Part shown: one piece after another, positions 1-11,500 of the stretch
How positions within the stretch are numbered: position 1 is the first letter of the stretch
Layout of the letters: each line of letters begins with the position of its first letter
Origin: Paracamarosporium sp. OC-R06-R3
Taxonomy: Eukaryota; Ascomycota; Dothideomycetes; Pleosporales; Didymosphaeriaceae
Direction of reading: 5' to 3'
NCBI GenBank assembly: GCA_019828545.1
Contig: JACVRA010000637.1
Span: forward strand, 1-25,566
Length of the DNA stretch: 25,566 nt
Made by a program: the position numbers and the translations under genes
The notes under the pieces: model-generated
Told to the model about the DNA's origin: nothing
Databases searched by the model: none
Seen by the model: only the letters and a program-made list of their open reading frames with translations

Positions 1-1
1 T

Positions 2-271
2 ACGACGTGCATTGACTGCCAAGACACGGTAGGAGGCGGCCCCAACGGCTACAATAGGTATGGAAAGCGCCTGGATAGCCGACCGTCGGCTAATCCACGT
101 GCTACAAGGCATATCATAGCGTCTTATCGTGCGCGCAGCTTGTTCCTTTCCCCAGAGATTGATGCGCCCCAGGTTATGGTAGTTGGCGACAAAGGCTACC
201 GCCGCTTAGTGTCTTGCGACCGTACTGCATATATTCCAGAGGTCGGACCTGATGAAGGACGTCTTCAGTGA
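2..271 (+). other. Open frame entering from left edge (possible 3' end of a gene)
   Basis: A frame without stops runs from the window edge (base 2) for 89 codons to a TGA at 269-271. It has no in-window start at its beginning, so if real it is the C-terminal end of a gene whose body lies to the left. The translation has mixed composition and ends in VGPDEGRLQ. I recognise no domain. An 89-codon open frame can arise by chance in this base composition, and it stops only about 90 bp before the MFS start codon. Alternatively this is simply the promoter region of the MFS gene. Confidence 0.3.
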
Positions 272-360
272 GAGTGTCGAGCGTTCTTGTTCGTCCACAC
301 AACCAGATCGCAGCTTCCGATTCCTACGGAGGCTCTTGCATCTCAATTTCGTCTCTCACC

Positions 361-2115
361 ATGACCGAAAAGCAGCAGCCAATCGAATCCAAGGAACCAT
401 TTCCAGATGACAACCTCAAGGATGTTTCACGAGGCGAGCAACTCCAGTCACTCACTGCAGAGGAGGACAAACGGGTCTTGCGACGAATTGATTTATAGTA
501 AGACTTCCATAATAGATCGTATAAGATCTGGTCGTGGCTCACTACAGACATAGCCTCCTTCCAATCATGGCTATTTCGTACATGTTTCAGTTTCTTGACA
601 AGTCCGCCATGAGCTTCACGTCCATCTTAGGTCTCCAGAAGGATCTGAACATGCACGGCAATGACTATTCATGGGCAAGCAGTATCTACTACTTCGGGTA
701 CCTAGCGGCGTCGTACATCGCAGCTGCTCTGCTTGTTCGATTTCCAGTGGGCAAGATGATCTCGGTATCCATGTGCGTCTTCAAATATTGTGTTCTTTCA
801 ACTATGGGAATATGTGCTAACTTTTGCCGCAGCATTGTCTGGGGAATGGTCTTGATGCTGACTGCTACCGCATTCAATATCCACGGCCTCATTGCGGTCC
901 GCTTTTTTCTCGGCTTTACCGAAGCCGCTATTGCGCCTGGCCTCAGTATCGTTGTTTCTATGTGGTACAAAAGATCCGAACAACCTTTTCGCCATGGCAT
1001 CTGGTTCCAGGGTATCACTATCGCTGGTATCTTCGGCGGTCTAGTCGCATATGGCATAGGTCATATCCAAACTATTCCTCCTTGGAAGGTTGGGAGAAAC
1101 CGATCGTGCTCCAGAAAGGTAGCTAACTCTGTACAGGCTGTATTTCTCATTTTCGGGACCATCACTATTCTATGGGCTCTCGTTCTTTTCTATTGGCTGC
1201 CAGATCATCCTATGAGAGCGAGATTCCTTAGCGAGGAGGACAGACACAAGGCAGTTACCAGGGTTCAGGAGAACATGACTGGTATCAAAAGCGACGAGTT
1301 CAAGTGGGAACAATTTAGAGAAGCACTTCTTGACGTGAAGTGCTGGGCCCTCGTCTTCATCCAAATCACTTGCTCCATCCCTAATGGTGGGGTCTCCAAT
1401 GTAAGCGTAGCGGGCAACATCACAATGCGGCTCTAATTAACGTTGTATAGTTTGGTTCTATAATCATCGAAGGCTTTGGCTTTAGCACCCTGAATACCCT
1501 GCTTGTTCAAATCCTCACCTACGTCGTCCAGGGTATCCTCGTCCACCTCTCTACAGCAGGCTGCTCTTGGTTCAAGAACAGTCGAACCTACTGGATGGTA
1601 TGGAACTCGGTTGTCGCCATCGTAGGTTCTGTGATGGCTCGACAAATATCTCCTGACAACATATGGGCTCGGTTCATAGGTTACTGTCTGGCAGGCGCTT
1701 ACGCTGTCAACTTCCCTTTGACGCTAGCCATGTCAACAGGCAACGTTGGCGGCTTTACTAAGAAGACAACTGTCAATGCTATGGTAGGCGCCTTTGATGT
1801 GTATGCGATGACTGTCGTATCAGTAGCACTAACCCATTCCAGATCTTTATCGGATATTGTGCAGGAAACATCATTGGACCGCACTTGTTCTTTGATTACG
1901 AGTCGCCATCTTACCCGTCAGGATTCCTTGCGATGATCATCTGCTTCGGGGCATGCATGGCTATCACCATTGGATTGAGATTCTATCTTATATGGGAGAA
2001 TCATCGGCGTGATCGCCTTGGGATTGAGGCCAGTGGAGCAAACTTTGATGATGTAGATGCGCTGGCTCTTGACAAGACGGACAAGGAGCTCCTGCAGTTT
2101 CGTTATGTTTACTAA
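361..2115 (+). CDS. MFS transporter, allantoate permease (Dal5/anion:cation symporter) type
   Basis: Six exons: 361-497, 554-772, 833-1088, 1137-1400, 1451-1783, 1843-2115. They join in frame to 493 aa, the usual family length. The protein should be a plasma-membrane 12-TM permease that takes up or exports a small organic anion (allantoate, vitamins or other carboxylates in known relatives). The substrate cannot be read from sequence. Visible signatures are the pre-TM1 RRIDLYLLPIM, the TM1 region FLDKSAMSF, TM4 FLGFTEAAIAPG, the central loop FLSEEDRHKAV, the TM11 GNIIGPHLFF region and a charged cytosolic tail. Intron 1 must use the TAG at 551-553, because the nearer AG would create a stop. 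Intron 3 is 48 bp, a multiple of three and stop-free. The ATG at 361 gives a normal hydrophilic N-terminus. It converges on the NRPS-like gene, 127 bp away. Confidence 0.93.
1089..1136 (+). other. In-frame 48-bp intron of the MFS gene
   Basis: GTTGGG donor, GCTAAC branch-like site and TACAG acceptor. The length is divisible by three and there is no stop, so retention would insert 16 residues between ...IPPWK and AVFLIFG. Relatives have WK directly followed by the AVFLIFG-type helix start, which favours splicing. Confidence 0.75.
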
Positions 2116-2242
2116 GCTACTGTACAGGAGAATTTCTGTCGTCTAGCTTATCTAAATGTTGATGAATCATTTGTTTTCGCAGCCGCTTTTGATTGCACTC
2201 GTCTAAGGTCCTGACGCTTCTCTAGGCATGTCTTGTTGTTAT

Positions 2243-5200
2243 TCAGAACGCCCAATCGTTAATCCATTTCCAAACCCACTCCTCCTTCACTGGCTCCAAT
2301 GTCTTTAGAGAAAGACTCGCATCCTGGGCTGCTGCGGTTGAAAACTGAGTATGCTTTGCACCAAGATACTTCGACCCTATCATCTCCCTAAAGAAATCCA
2401 GAATCTTAACAGCCGGCATCTTTGTTACAGCATCCTTATTCTTCATATCCACCTTCTCCAATTCCCCAACCCATTCCTCTAGACTTACTGTCTTGAAAAT
2501 ACCCATCTGGCTCTGTATAGCGGATAGAAGCTTGTCCCAAGGCGTTGCAGTGGGGTTTACGATATGGTATGCCTGTAAGGCGGATGACGAAGAGGGGGTG
2601 ATGAGCTCTGAGAATATAGCTGCGAGGATGTCCATGGGGACCCAGTCGATGTCATCGAGCGTTGCTCCATCAGGAAGTTTACCTAGTGCTTTTGAAGTCT
2701 TGAGGAGGAGGGGGAACCACTCATGTTCGTTCCAGTGGCCACCATTGTTTGCGCCAATGGGCCCTGCGATCTGTCCGACTCGAACAATTGACGCGGTGAT
2801 TCCATTCGTTCCAACTGCTTTCGCGAGGATCTGCTCCGCGACGGCTTTGGATTCTGCGTAACCTATGGGCAGGGCCGTGGCAGGAGTCGGGGGTATGACT
2901 TCCGGGACAACGGTGATGCTCGGGTTTTTAGGTTTGTCTTGCGGCACGGTACTGGTCCAATTACTGATTGATGAGATGGAAGAAACGAATATAATGCGGA
3001 CGGCAAGTGAGCTTGAGATGGAAAAGTCGATAAAATTTCGAACTCCGCGGATGTGTACTGCCTCAAAAGAGCTAAGGGAGTGATTGAAGTCGACCTTCCA
3101 CGCGTTGTGGACAATAACATTTATGCTTCCTTTTAGTTCGTCATATACTTTAGCACCAAGGCCAAAGTCACCTTTACTGAAATCGGTCTGGTAGAACGAG
3201 ACACGATTAGGGTCTAGAGTCAGTGGTGAAGGCCAGGAAGAAAGAGACTTGGTGACACGCTCGTGTGCATTGGCAGAGCGGTCGAAGCAAGAAATTCGAA
3301 CGACCTTCGGATGAGTGAGTAATTGGACGAGTAATTGATTCCCCAGAGATCCAGTTGAACCCGTAAGAATTACGTGAAGATTGGGTGACGATATTTTGTC
3401 CTTCGGTGCCGGCAAATTTTGAGTATATTTCTCAATAAGTTGTCCCATTTTTTGGAGCCGAGTCTCAGAGAAATTCGGATCCGTAGTAGAAGCACCTTTT
3501 GTCAAACTAAGATGGTCGAAAATGGATGAAGACAGAGAGGAAATTGTAGGATGGTCATACACGAACTTTACTGAAATCCAAGAGAGGTCATCATCATTCG
3601 CCTGAATACCAGCTTTCAAAAGAGAGATTATTTCAGTCGTCTGAAGTGAGTTCAAGCCTAAGGCGAAAAGGTCATCTTCTTCTGAAAGTGCATGACTGGG
3701 GAAGGCCGTATGGATGACTTCGGCCACGAACCTGCTGGTGGTAGTGGAATCCGTCGGCGTAGCTAGTGAAAGGTGCTGAAGGTTCTTCGAGGAACCTCTT
3801 GCGTGGATTTCTGAAACATCTTTTTTGTACTTGCTGCTGCTAGAGTTTCGAATGACAGTTCCCTTTGCGGCTCGATCGAACGGTCTATCTTTGGTGCCAA
3901 CGAGAATCATGTCTCTGATTACCCTGGCATGCGCGGGTGCTTCTGCGTTTGCTTTCTCAACAGTCGGCCAGACTTGGTTGATTATGTCCACTGCATCTTT
4001 CTCGTAGTCCTTTGGCTCTAGCACTAACGAGGCTTGTGGATATCCTTGGCCGATGATCAATGCGCCAGAGAGTAGTGAATGAGAAGCGACTTGAGTCTCG
4101 ATAGGCACAGGGTTGAATTTCTCGCCATTTGAAAGCACAACTATGTCGTCGGATCGACCGTGAAACTTCCAAAGACTTTGTTTGGATGGTACGGGCTTGA
4201 AGAGATCGTTCGTGCGCCAGACCTCAACGTCGGGGAAATTACAGGATACGCTTCGCACGCCTTCTAGGTCAGGGTTACGCTTCATAATCATCTCGTATGT
4301 GCCGTCAATCGAAGGGTCCATAACAACTTCCTGCATCGGGTGCCATTCTAAGCTTGCCCAATCCTCACGCCGCGGTACCAGTGCTTGGATCGCCCCTGTC
4401 TCTGTCTGCCCATAAAACTGACAAACATCAGTCACTTTGCTCAGAGCTTCGCCTGCGGCCTGGGAGAGTGGTCCCCCGGCATACAGTAGGAATTTCAGCG
4501 ACTTGCACTTCTCGAGAGCCGAGGGTTCTTCGACGAGCTGCTCAGCAATGATGGGCGGACAGAAAATGGATTTTAACTTGAAATAGTTCATGATCTCACT
4601 AACCAAGTGTCCGCTGGGAGGTCTGGTGGGAGGGGGCAAGATCAGAGTAGCGTTTGAGTAGTAGATCGGGAGCATCACCATGGATGAGAATCCTGCAAGA
4701 TGAAATGCTGGAAATGGAGAGAAGAAAGGTTCTTTTGCAGGAAAGTCCCAGAGCGACCAGTTCTGATTGATGCGACCTGGAACTGTGGGAAGGTTCCGGT
4801 CATTGTCCCCAACTGCAAATGTGTTATGGTTCATAACGATGGGCCGGGGTGGCCCAGTAGAGCCCGAGGAGTGCAAAATAAGGATTGGATCCCACCGTGC
4901 AGAGTCATACTGCTTATCGTAGCTATAGTGCGGAGTGTCCGGATTGACTAGGCTCTCCAGTGATTGAATCGGATGGATGTTGAGTTGTGGCTTTTCATCC
5001 AATATAGGCTTGACGAAGGGCTCAGCCTCGGGCGCAAACAGCAAATGTGCACATTGAGTCTGCTCAAATAAACTAGCATTCATCCATGGAGAGTTTCTTA
5101 AGCTTGGGAGTAAGACCTATGCAGGTTGTATCAGCAACGGACAGAGGGTTCACGCGGAGATGATGCTTGGAATCCATTCACCTTGTAGCCGCATTTGACT

Positions 5201-5463
5201 GCTGCCAAGAAAACAACCACATAACGCAGATCACCTAAACCCATGTACGCAATGGTGCCAAAGTCTGTGCTGCATCCAAGTGAACGGTCGATCCACGCTG
5301 CTAGATGATTGGTAGCCGATGCGATATCTGAGAAGGTGATGTTCTTGAATCCGTCGCTTATATTCGTGCTCAAAGGAATCGACGCATAGACGAGGCCTGG
5401 CCTTTCCCGTGCCGTTTCATCGACAACGTGAGGCATGAGCCGCTTCCCATAAAAAGGAGCCAT
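2243..5463 (-). CDS. NRPS-like adenylation-thiolation-reductase (A-T-R) enzyme
   Basis: Exon 1 is 5463-5182 and exon 2 is 5116-2243, with a 65-bp intron; together they encode 1051 aa, standard for fungal A-T-R carboxylic acid reductases. The A domain (about 1-520) has SSGSTGPPRP near residue 177, YGQTETG near 329, GRSDDIVVLSNGEKFNP near 414 and the catalytic Lys in AAKGTV near 513. The carrier domain has LGLNSLQ with the phosphopantetheine Ser near 584. The thioester-reductase domain (SDR fold) has TGSTGSLG near 679 and YxxxK (YAESK) near 847-851. There is no condensation domain. Expected chemistry is ATP-dependent activation of a carboxylic acid, tethering, then NADPH reduction and release as aldehyde or alcohol. 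Whether the acid is an aryl, amino or aliphatic acid cannot be decided by eye. It is divergent from the rhodopsin-like gene and convergent with the MFS gene. No break is seen. Confidence 0.95.
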
Positions 5464-6573
5464 CCTTGAGTAGGTGGAAGTAGACTAGGTACAATTATTG
5501 GATGGATAGGAGAACAAAAACACTGAGAAATAGAGTTAGCTTTACTGCGCACAACGAGGAGGAGGAGGGGAAATAGAGCAGAGGTAAGGGGTCTGAGGAC
5601 AGTTCTGTGCCGCAAACCGGGGTTGTACGGCGGCTACAATGGTACAAAGTATTAGTAGCATTAGCGCTGACTGTGTGGAGTGCGGAAAATATTTCGCTTA
5701 TCCAATAAATTTCAACAACAAAGATCTTAATCATACCTATCTAACTAGCTGCTTACTTCTTATGCCCCGCTAATACGGGTCCTGAACTACAGTAATGGGT
5801 TGTTCTTTAGAATATCTTTAATGGCCGAATATAAAACGAAGGCTTGGGATCTGTGCACTCCAATGTTCAAAGGAGTAGCATCTATATAACGTTATTATTG
5901 TGCAACGCTGCTCTCCTGATTGGTGAAGTACAAGGACATCCCCAGGTATTGGCAGGAAATAGGTTATGATGGTATCGTAGTAAGCGCTAGTGAATAGCAT
6001 ATTGCGGCGTAGCTTCAGCAAAACTCATGCAGCACGCCCTGTCTTGCAAAGAACGTTATGAATGCATTTGAGTACGTTACGTGTAGCATAGTGTCCATTT
6101 TGGTGGTCGCACAGACAGACTCTTCCGAATGTGGGGAGGGTTGGTTCTGATTGTTGGCGCTGTGGTCTTTTTGGCGTAGATTCAGGACTTGCCAGATACG
6201 GAAGGTGAGTACCATCCCGCTGACTGTTAGCTCCAATGCCCTGTCATTAGATCATCGCATCACTATATCCCTTCCGGAAAGCAGCCGCGACCCAGTTCTG
6301 GGGCTTCTGGGGCGTTTGCTTAGCTGGTGCTTGTTCGTATGACGATTGCCAGGTTTATACCATTTCACCTATCAACAAAAAATCGATGAATTAAGCCACC
6401 TATGTGCCGCATTCATGCATCAAGATCTCCCCAGCAGGCGGTCAAATAGTGTCTGTCCTTCATGTTGAAGTCCGTCTTACGGGGGAGGCAGGAGGAAGGT
6501 ATCTCTTTCTCTCGCGCTCGCACCTCACCTTTTCACCTCTCTCCGCCCTTTCTTGCTCTACCAGTACACAGAC
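5464..6573. promoter_or_regulatory. Divergent intergenic region between NRPS-like and rhodopsin-like genes
   Basis: About 1.1 kb without a supportable gene; short frames here lack any domain. It must hold the promoters of both neighbours. The last 70 bases before the ATG at 6574 are a pyrimidine-rich tract (about 6500-6560), common just upstream of start sites in filamentous fungi. I see no recognisable factor-binding palindrome that I would defend. Confidence 0.5.
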
Positions 6574-7957
6574 ATGTCCGACGAGGAGCTTCATCATCAA
6601 CTTCCGCCAGATGTGGACCATCGCCACCACTATATTTCTGTCATTATTGTATTCACCGTCATATCTGTCTTGGTCGCATGGCTTCGTATGTACACACGGG
6701 TGTATCTAAGCCACAACGCATGGTGGGATGATTGGATCATGTTCGCAGCCACCGTACGCTCCCTCTCGAGCTTACTGTATCGGAATATATATGGCTCACG
6801 CGTATAGTTCTTGACGATACTCACAAATGGTATTTTGCTCAAGGCGTTTGAGCTAGGTTTAGGCAGGCATATCTATTATGTCCCCGAACGGCAGATACCT
6901 GAATGCTTCAAATGGCTCTGGGCCGCTGAACCAACCAACCTCTTCGCCCTTTACGCCGTGCGCATCTCCATCGCCATTTTCTTCCTTCGCCTAATTCCGC
7001 TAACGAAAACGCTTTACCGCCGCATCATCTGGGTATCCGTTTGCGCGCTGACCGTGTCCGACATTTATGTTTCAATCAATTATTTCATTCAATGCCGACC
7101 AATTCAAAAGGTTTGGCTACCAGACACCCCAGGAACCTGTCTGAGCGGCCCGCTATACGCGGCAGCACCTTGGCTGTATCAAGGTGCGAATCGACATTGA
7201 CCTCTCCCTCTATAATCAGCACTGACAGAGATCAACAGCTGTTTCGATTGTCACCGACCTTGCGCTCTTAGCTATTCCGATTTCTATGTTCCGAAGCTTA
7301 AGGTTGCTAACTAAGGCAAAATTTGGCGTCATTGCTGTGTGTTGTTTAGGTGTTTTGTACCTTATCCCGATCGCAGCCTGCTGCAGAGCCTTCTCTAATC
7401 GGGTCCAGTACATGTGCCATTGCCATCGTCAAGACCGCGCTTCTTCCCGCTCTCTTCGATCACGACGAAAAGGACAAGACATGGACTATGGCACAACTAT
7501 GCTTTTGGGCCCCGTATGTTAAGCATCCACTGACGAAACTCCTTTTTGTTTATTATTTACGCTGACCTGGTCATGTAGCATGGAAATTTGCGTCGGTATG
7601 ATATGCGGTTCCCTCCCCTGCCTCAAGCCTCTCTACAAGCATATCAAATGCAGTGGCTACCTACACACAACTACCTCTACCGCATCCCATTCAAATTCGA
7701 AGTGGCCTAGGAGTAAAAGCCGCAACAGCAAGTACGACTCTCACCAATTAGTCAAACTCAATGAGTTCTCCAAGTCTGAAGAAGCAATATTGCCAAGATC
7801 GCGACTCGAACACGACGTCGAAGCTGAGCCGGGACGCATGAGCACTGCAGGTGGTAGGGGTCTTGGCGCCGGCATTGTGAGGACGATAGAGCTAGACTTT
7901 AGAACGGAAAGGGTCGGCGACTTGTCAAGTACCAAGGCGCTACCGGGGAATATATAA
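6574..7957 (+). CDS. Rhodopsin-fold integral membrane protein (PTH11/SAT4-like)
   Basis: Five exons: 6574-6753, 6808-7183, 7239-7356, 7409-7513, 7579-7957, giving 385 aa. It belongs by layout to the large fungal family of seven-TM plasma-membrane proteins with an N-terminal rhodopsin domain and a polar cytosolic tail, some of which act as GPCR-like surface sensors. Seen: TM1 followed by the family motif LRMYTRVYL...WWDDWIM, the TM3 region LFALYAVRISIAIFFLRL, a CRPIQKVW loop, the TM5-6 segment VTDLALLAIPISMF, IVKTALL before the last loop, and MEICVGMICGSLPCLKPL at TM7. The Ser/Lys/Arg-rich tail runs to GNI-stop. Intron 3 was placed by the need to move from CCLGV to TCAIAIVK; donor GTACCT and acceptor TCCAG fit. 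It is divergent from the NRPS-like gene. Ligand and pathway are unknown. Confidence 0.88.
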
Positions 7958-8531
7958 GAGAGAGTATATAAGGTTGTATATCCACATTCAAAAAGATCAT
8001 ATGCTCGGTTAACTCACAGCCGGTTATCGACTGGTAATAACTCCGCTTGCAAAACCGGCTCTATATAGTTGATCTGTAACAACGAAGTATCAGCTTTTGA
8101 ACCTTCTAGTATCTAGCGATTACATAACTTATAGAATGACCTTCTAGGTTTGTTATGAAAGTAGAGGAGGCCGTGTACACTTTTAGTATTTTGATAGCAG
8201 TCTTGACACCATTTTCAGCACGAATCTGAAATTGGTCCCACGGTGTAGGGGAAGGTTCTATTTCTGAGCTATCCTTCGCTTTCTACCTACTCAACCGGTA
8301 GGGGCAGAACAGAGAAGACGCGGTGCAGTGATCAGTAGTAGGTTCGCAGGCTACTGTTTGTTCAGTTAGTATCAGGGGAATAGCCCTAGAGTAGAGGATG
8401 TACAGCCAAGATGAGAATGTAGCAATTACATCGCCACTCATACGAGGAAAAGTAGGTAACATGAAGGTATTTGCAAAAAAGTTGTCTGGGTCTGTATCCG
8501 TGTCCCCAAGGAAGATTTTGTCGAAGTTAAA
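7958..8531. other. Gene-free interval downstream of the rhodopsin-like gene
   Basis: No credible frame, RNA gene or repeat seen. The first bases after the stop hold short TA-rich stretches that may include the 3' processing signals of the upstream gene. Confidence 0.5.
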
Positions 8532-8920
8532 TTAGTCAGCGTTGCCGTTGAACAAAGATGGAAAAGATCCCCCAGAAATCTGCTGCTCGAGATTTAAGGT
8601 CGCCTCGTCCAGTGTTAGAACATCGGCGTTGCTATTAGCAGTGCTCTTGGTTAAACGCGCCAGGGATTGCCCAGTGTTTTTCGTCGACCCTAACCACCAG
8701 CAGCTAAGCATATCAGCACACGGTAGACTCTTTCTCAAACACTCCAAGAGAAGTTCAGCTGTGCAAAAGCTTATTGATGAAGACGAATCTACTCACCCAG
8801 TTTCAAGAATGTCCACCGCTTCATCGTACTTGAGAACTTTTGCTACCAGAGCGTCCGGAAAATGTGACTGTAGATACGAAAATAGGGGTTGTACCAAGAT
8901 GTACACTCCAACCTAGTAGG
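8532..8920 (-). pseudogene. Faint relic of an ABC transporter nucleotide-binding domain
   Basis: On the minus strand a 71-codon frame (8747-8532) reads GQSLARLTKS then NADVLTLDEATLNLE. This resembles the end of an ABC signature (GQ..LARAL) followed by Walker B/D-loop (LDEATS.LD). Just upstream, in another frame, VQPLFS followed by a KYDEAVDIL stretch could be the Q-loop region. The LSGGQ core is not intact, there are stops between the pieces, and no H-loop or membrane region is found. If real it is an old, much mutated fragment. It could also be chance similarity. Confidence 0.35.
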
Positions 8921-10088
8921 TGGCATCGCAATCGATTTGCGGATGATCTCCCGCGCAGTCGTGTTGGGCTTTCTTACATGGGCAGGATTGAACAAACAGA
9001 CTGACCTCAACATTTCTCAAGACAAATGAATCGTCAATTGATGAATCAGTGTTTCTAAACCGAGCCAGAGCCCAGCCGAAACGTGGACCAGCTAATAGCC
9101 CGACTTAGGCCTACAACGCCGGGGATCGTGTGTTGGACATGTTAAAACAATAATGTTTAACCCCTAGTGGTAGAGTCATATAATGGATGAGGTAGCAAGT
9201 CGATAGCATCAATGTATATTCTGTGACAGACTATTCCGCAAATTGGAGCATCTTCAGCGTCCCCTACGCACATATAAGTCACAAATTCCAGGCACAAATA
9301 GGTGGCGAAAAGGGCTGCAACGTCGCTGTCTCAGCGCTTGCGACTAACCGATGAAAGTTTTGCATTGATATAAACCGTATAATATGTCTAGATACAAAAG
9401 AGCAGCCTTATAAGTGCCTGTGCAGATCCTCTTTGGCTAGGCAGGACTTCTTGCAGCGTCACAAACGACACGTTCATCAAGGTCTCGTCGATACACATAA
9501 TGAAAACATTCAACTGCGGAACAAGTCCATAAGGTTGAGCGTAGAAGCAGCAGTAGAGAGTGAGTTAGAACGAAGAGAATCGATGGAGAGTATACTTGTA
9601 AGCAAATAGCGGCCAAGTTTGACCCACGGCTTGTGGCGACGTCACAGTCATAGGCGTCGAAGCGACAAGCGGCGTGGCTGAGATCTTCACCTGAACGACC
9701 TCGCCAATCAGGCTGTTGAATTACGACTAAGCTAGGTCACCTGACTAAGCTTATGAGATAATCATCCAGCGATGCTCCCGACGCTAGTGTATAAATTACT
9801 AGCGTACAGCTTAGATCTCAGCCGCCTGACGACTACTCTTAGACGTAGCCCGATTCGCAGTAAACTGGTGGATGTTCGCCCTCGCGTAAAATGGGGGCTC
9901 ATTTGGACGACCTCGAAGGATATAATAAGAAAAGGACTAGGATATTTGTCTCGCCTTAGGCACGTCATCGCAGAGCTCAGTCTGAGATCTTAATCTTGTG
10001 GTCCCTTTCGCAATTTTTCTCTTAATCACTGATTTCGCTACCTTCCATTCAGGCCAGCTTAACGTGGCATCATTATCTGCCGCCTATC
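8921..10088. other. Gene-free interval upstream of the Cys-rich membrane protein gene
   Basis: Nearly 1.2 kb without a frame I can support. Short overlapping frames at 9762-9993 on both strands have no domain character. The right end must hold the promoter of the gene starting at 10089. I see nothing else. Confidence 0.45.
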
Positions 10089-11084
10089 ATGCGACTTTCA
10101 GTTTTCCAAATATGGGCTGTGCTCGCTAGCCCTCCTCTCGTTCTCGCGGCTTTCGATACGCTTGCATTCTCTAGCAATGCAACCGATTTTACTTGTCCAG
10201 ACATGGTATTCTCATGCAGACCACCTGCGATATGTGCGCACGAATATACTGTGGATCAGTATTATTGTTGTTATCCAAATGATGGAGTGTGCACTGGTAG
10301 CGCCCAGACATGCGGAAATGGTAACAAACCTTCCGGAAGTCAACAGCTATGTCAAAAGAGTGACGGCTTAGACTTTTGCTGTTCAAAAAATCGGTAAGTA
10401 CTTTGTGTTTGCTGGCGCAGTTGCGAGTCCTTTCAAACAGCCACCATTTGTCATCCGATACATCCACCTACAGCGACGGCTAGCGATAACATACTGACGG
10501 CTCAAAGGGAGCAGTGTACAGAAATAGATGACCAGATCAATGTTTGCTGGTCGACCTCCTCGAATCCAGTTGTCAACATATCGAATGAGAGGATGAACAA
10601 AACCTTCTCTTCGCTGAGTTCTGCTAGTCCATCAGCGACAGCATACTCTGTCGAGGTTGATGATATTTCGCCGACCGGCCAGCTCACAAGTTCAACTGGA
10701 GCTTCAAGTCCATCATCCACATCTTCGCATAGCCCGGACCCCCAATCCGAAACTACCTCTGGACTATCAGGAGGCGCGATAGGCGGAATCGTGGGCGGTA
10801 TTGTGGGCGGGCTCGCTCTAGCAGGCATAGCTGGTTTTCTTCTATGGGGACGACACAAAGCAGGAACGCATGCGCATGCGCCTAATGCGAGCACAGCGGC
10901 ATCCGACACCAGCACTTCTTACACAAATAACGCATACCAGACATTGCAACATCACATACCCGAAGCGCCAGTAGCACAGAAACACGCGCATAATGTTGCA
11001 GAGGCGCCTGGGAACGTTGGACACGAGCTTCTAGAGTTGGACGGTAGGGCTCCAGCCGAATTAGAGGCAAGTCCAAGAGCATAG
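10089..11084 (+). CDS. Secreted Cys-rich, Ser/Thr-rich single-pass membrane protein (WSC/Mid2-like layout)
   Basis: Exons 10089-10393 and 10508-11084 (114-bp intron) encode 293 aa. A signal peptide (MRLSVFQIWAVLA...VLA) is followed by an extracellular part of about 90 residues with many Cys, including YYCCYP and DFCCSKN. A Ser/Thr-rich stretch that would be O-glycosylated runs to about 188. Then comes one Gly/Ile-rich TM helix (GGAIGGIVGGIVGGLALAG..., about 191-215) ending in GRHK, and a cytosolic tail of about 75 residues. This is the layout of fungal cell-wall stress sensors and related surface proteins, but I cannot assign a named domain. The acceptor at 10507 was chosen because the earlier CTACAG at about 10473 leads to an immediate stop. 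The function is inferred from topology only. Confidence 0.85.
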
Positions 11085-11157
11085 TAATGATATAAATATC
11101 TAAGGGGGTATAAATGATATAGATAGCAACTGAACACTTAATACAATCGTGTGTTTT

Positions 11158-11500
11158 CTATTCGATGCTATATGTATCCTCGAAAGTGGCTGTTAGTATA
11201 GTATCGTAGACTATTGTCGCGACATCCACACATAGGCGGTCCGACACGTCCCACAGCAAGCCGATGACATATTGGAATCCTGATAGGCGGCACGCATCAA
11301 CTAGGTGGATGCGTTTATCCACAAGTTGATCGTCGCTGATGTGGCCTGTCAAACATGCCGACAAGTACGCAAGCAGCGGAGGCACGGTCTCGTGGAAACG
11401 TAGCGTCTGCAGATATCTCTTAGACCCGACCGTTGGGCTACATGTAAGGCTTCCTCACCTTTGTCGATAGCTTTGACTAGACTTCGCTGATCTTCCTATT
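11158..11500 (-). pseudogene. C-terminal core of a decayed CHAT-domain protein
   Basis: The minus-strand frame from 11385 down to 11158 reads LLAYLSACLTG, then RIHLVDACRLSGFQYVIGLL and WDVSDRLCVDVA. These are the hallmarks of the CHAT caspase-like protease fold, including the Cys of LSAC that serves as nucleophile in active members. The same frame stays open upstream to a stop near 11456. Another frame (about 11450-11495) reads VKAIDKGEEALHVA, resembling a TPR helix. The frame stops shortly after the YDTI motif, so the usual last 40-60 residues (the W...F/I-H-G end) are missing. No start, no full domain and frame breaks make this a gene fragment. Orientation and order match the N-terminal relic at 18.4-19.5 kb. 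Confidence 0.7.

Noticed and set aside
3825..4551. Several open frames on the plus strand across the NRPS-like gene
   Set aside because: Shadows of the coding strand; no domains, and the minus-strand frame is unbroken with all A-T-R motifs.
5495..6342. Short frames in the divergent intergenic region, considered as small secreted proteins
   Set aside because: None has both a credible signal peptide and a stable body, and frames on both strands overlap.
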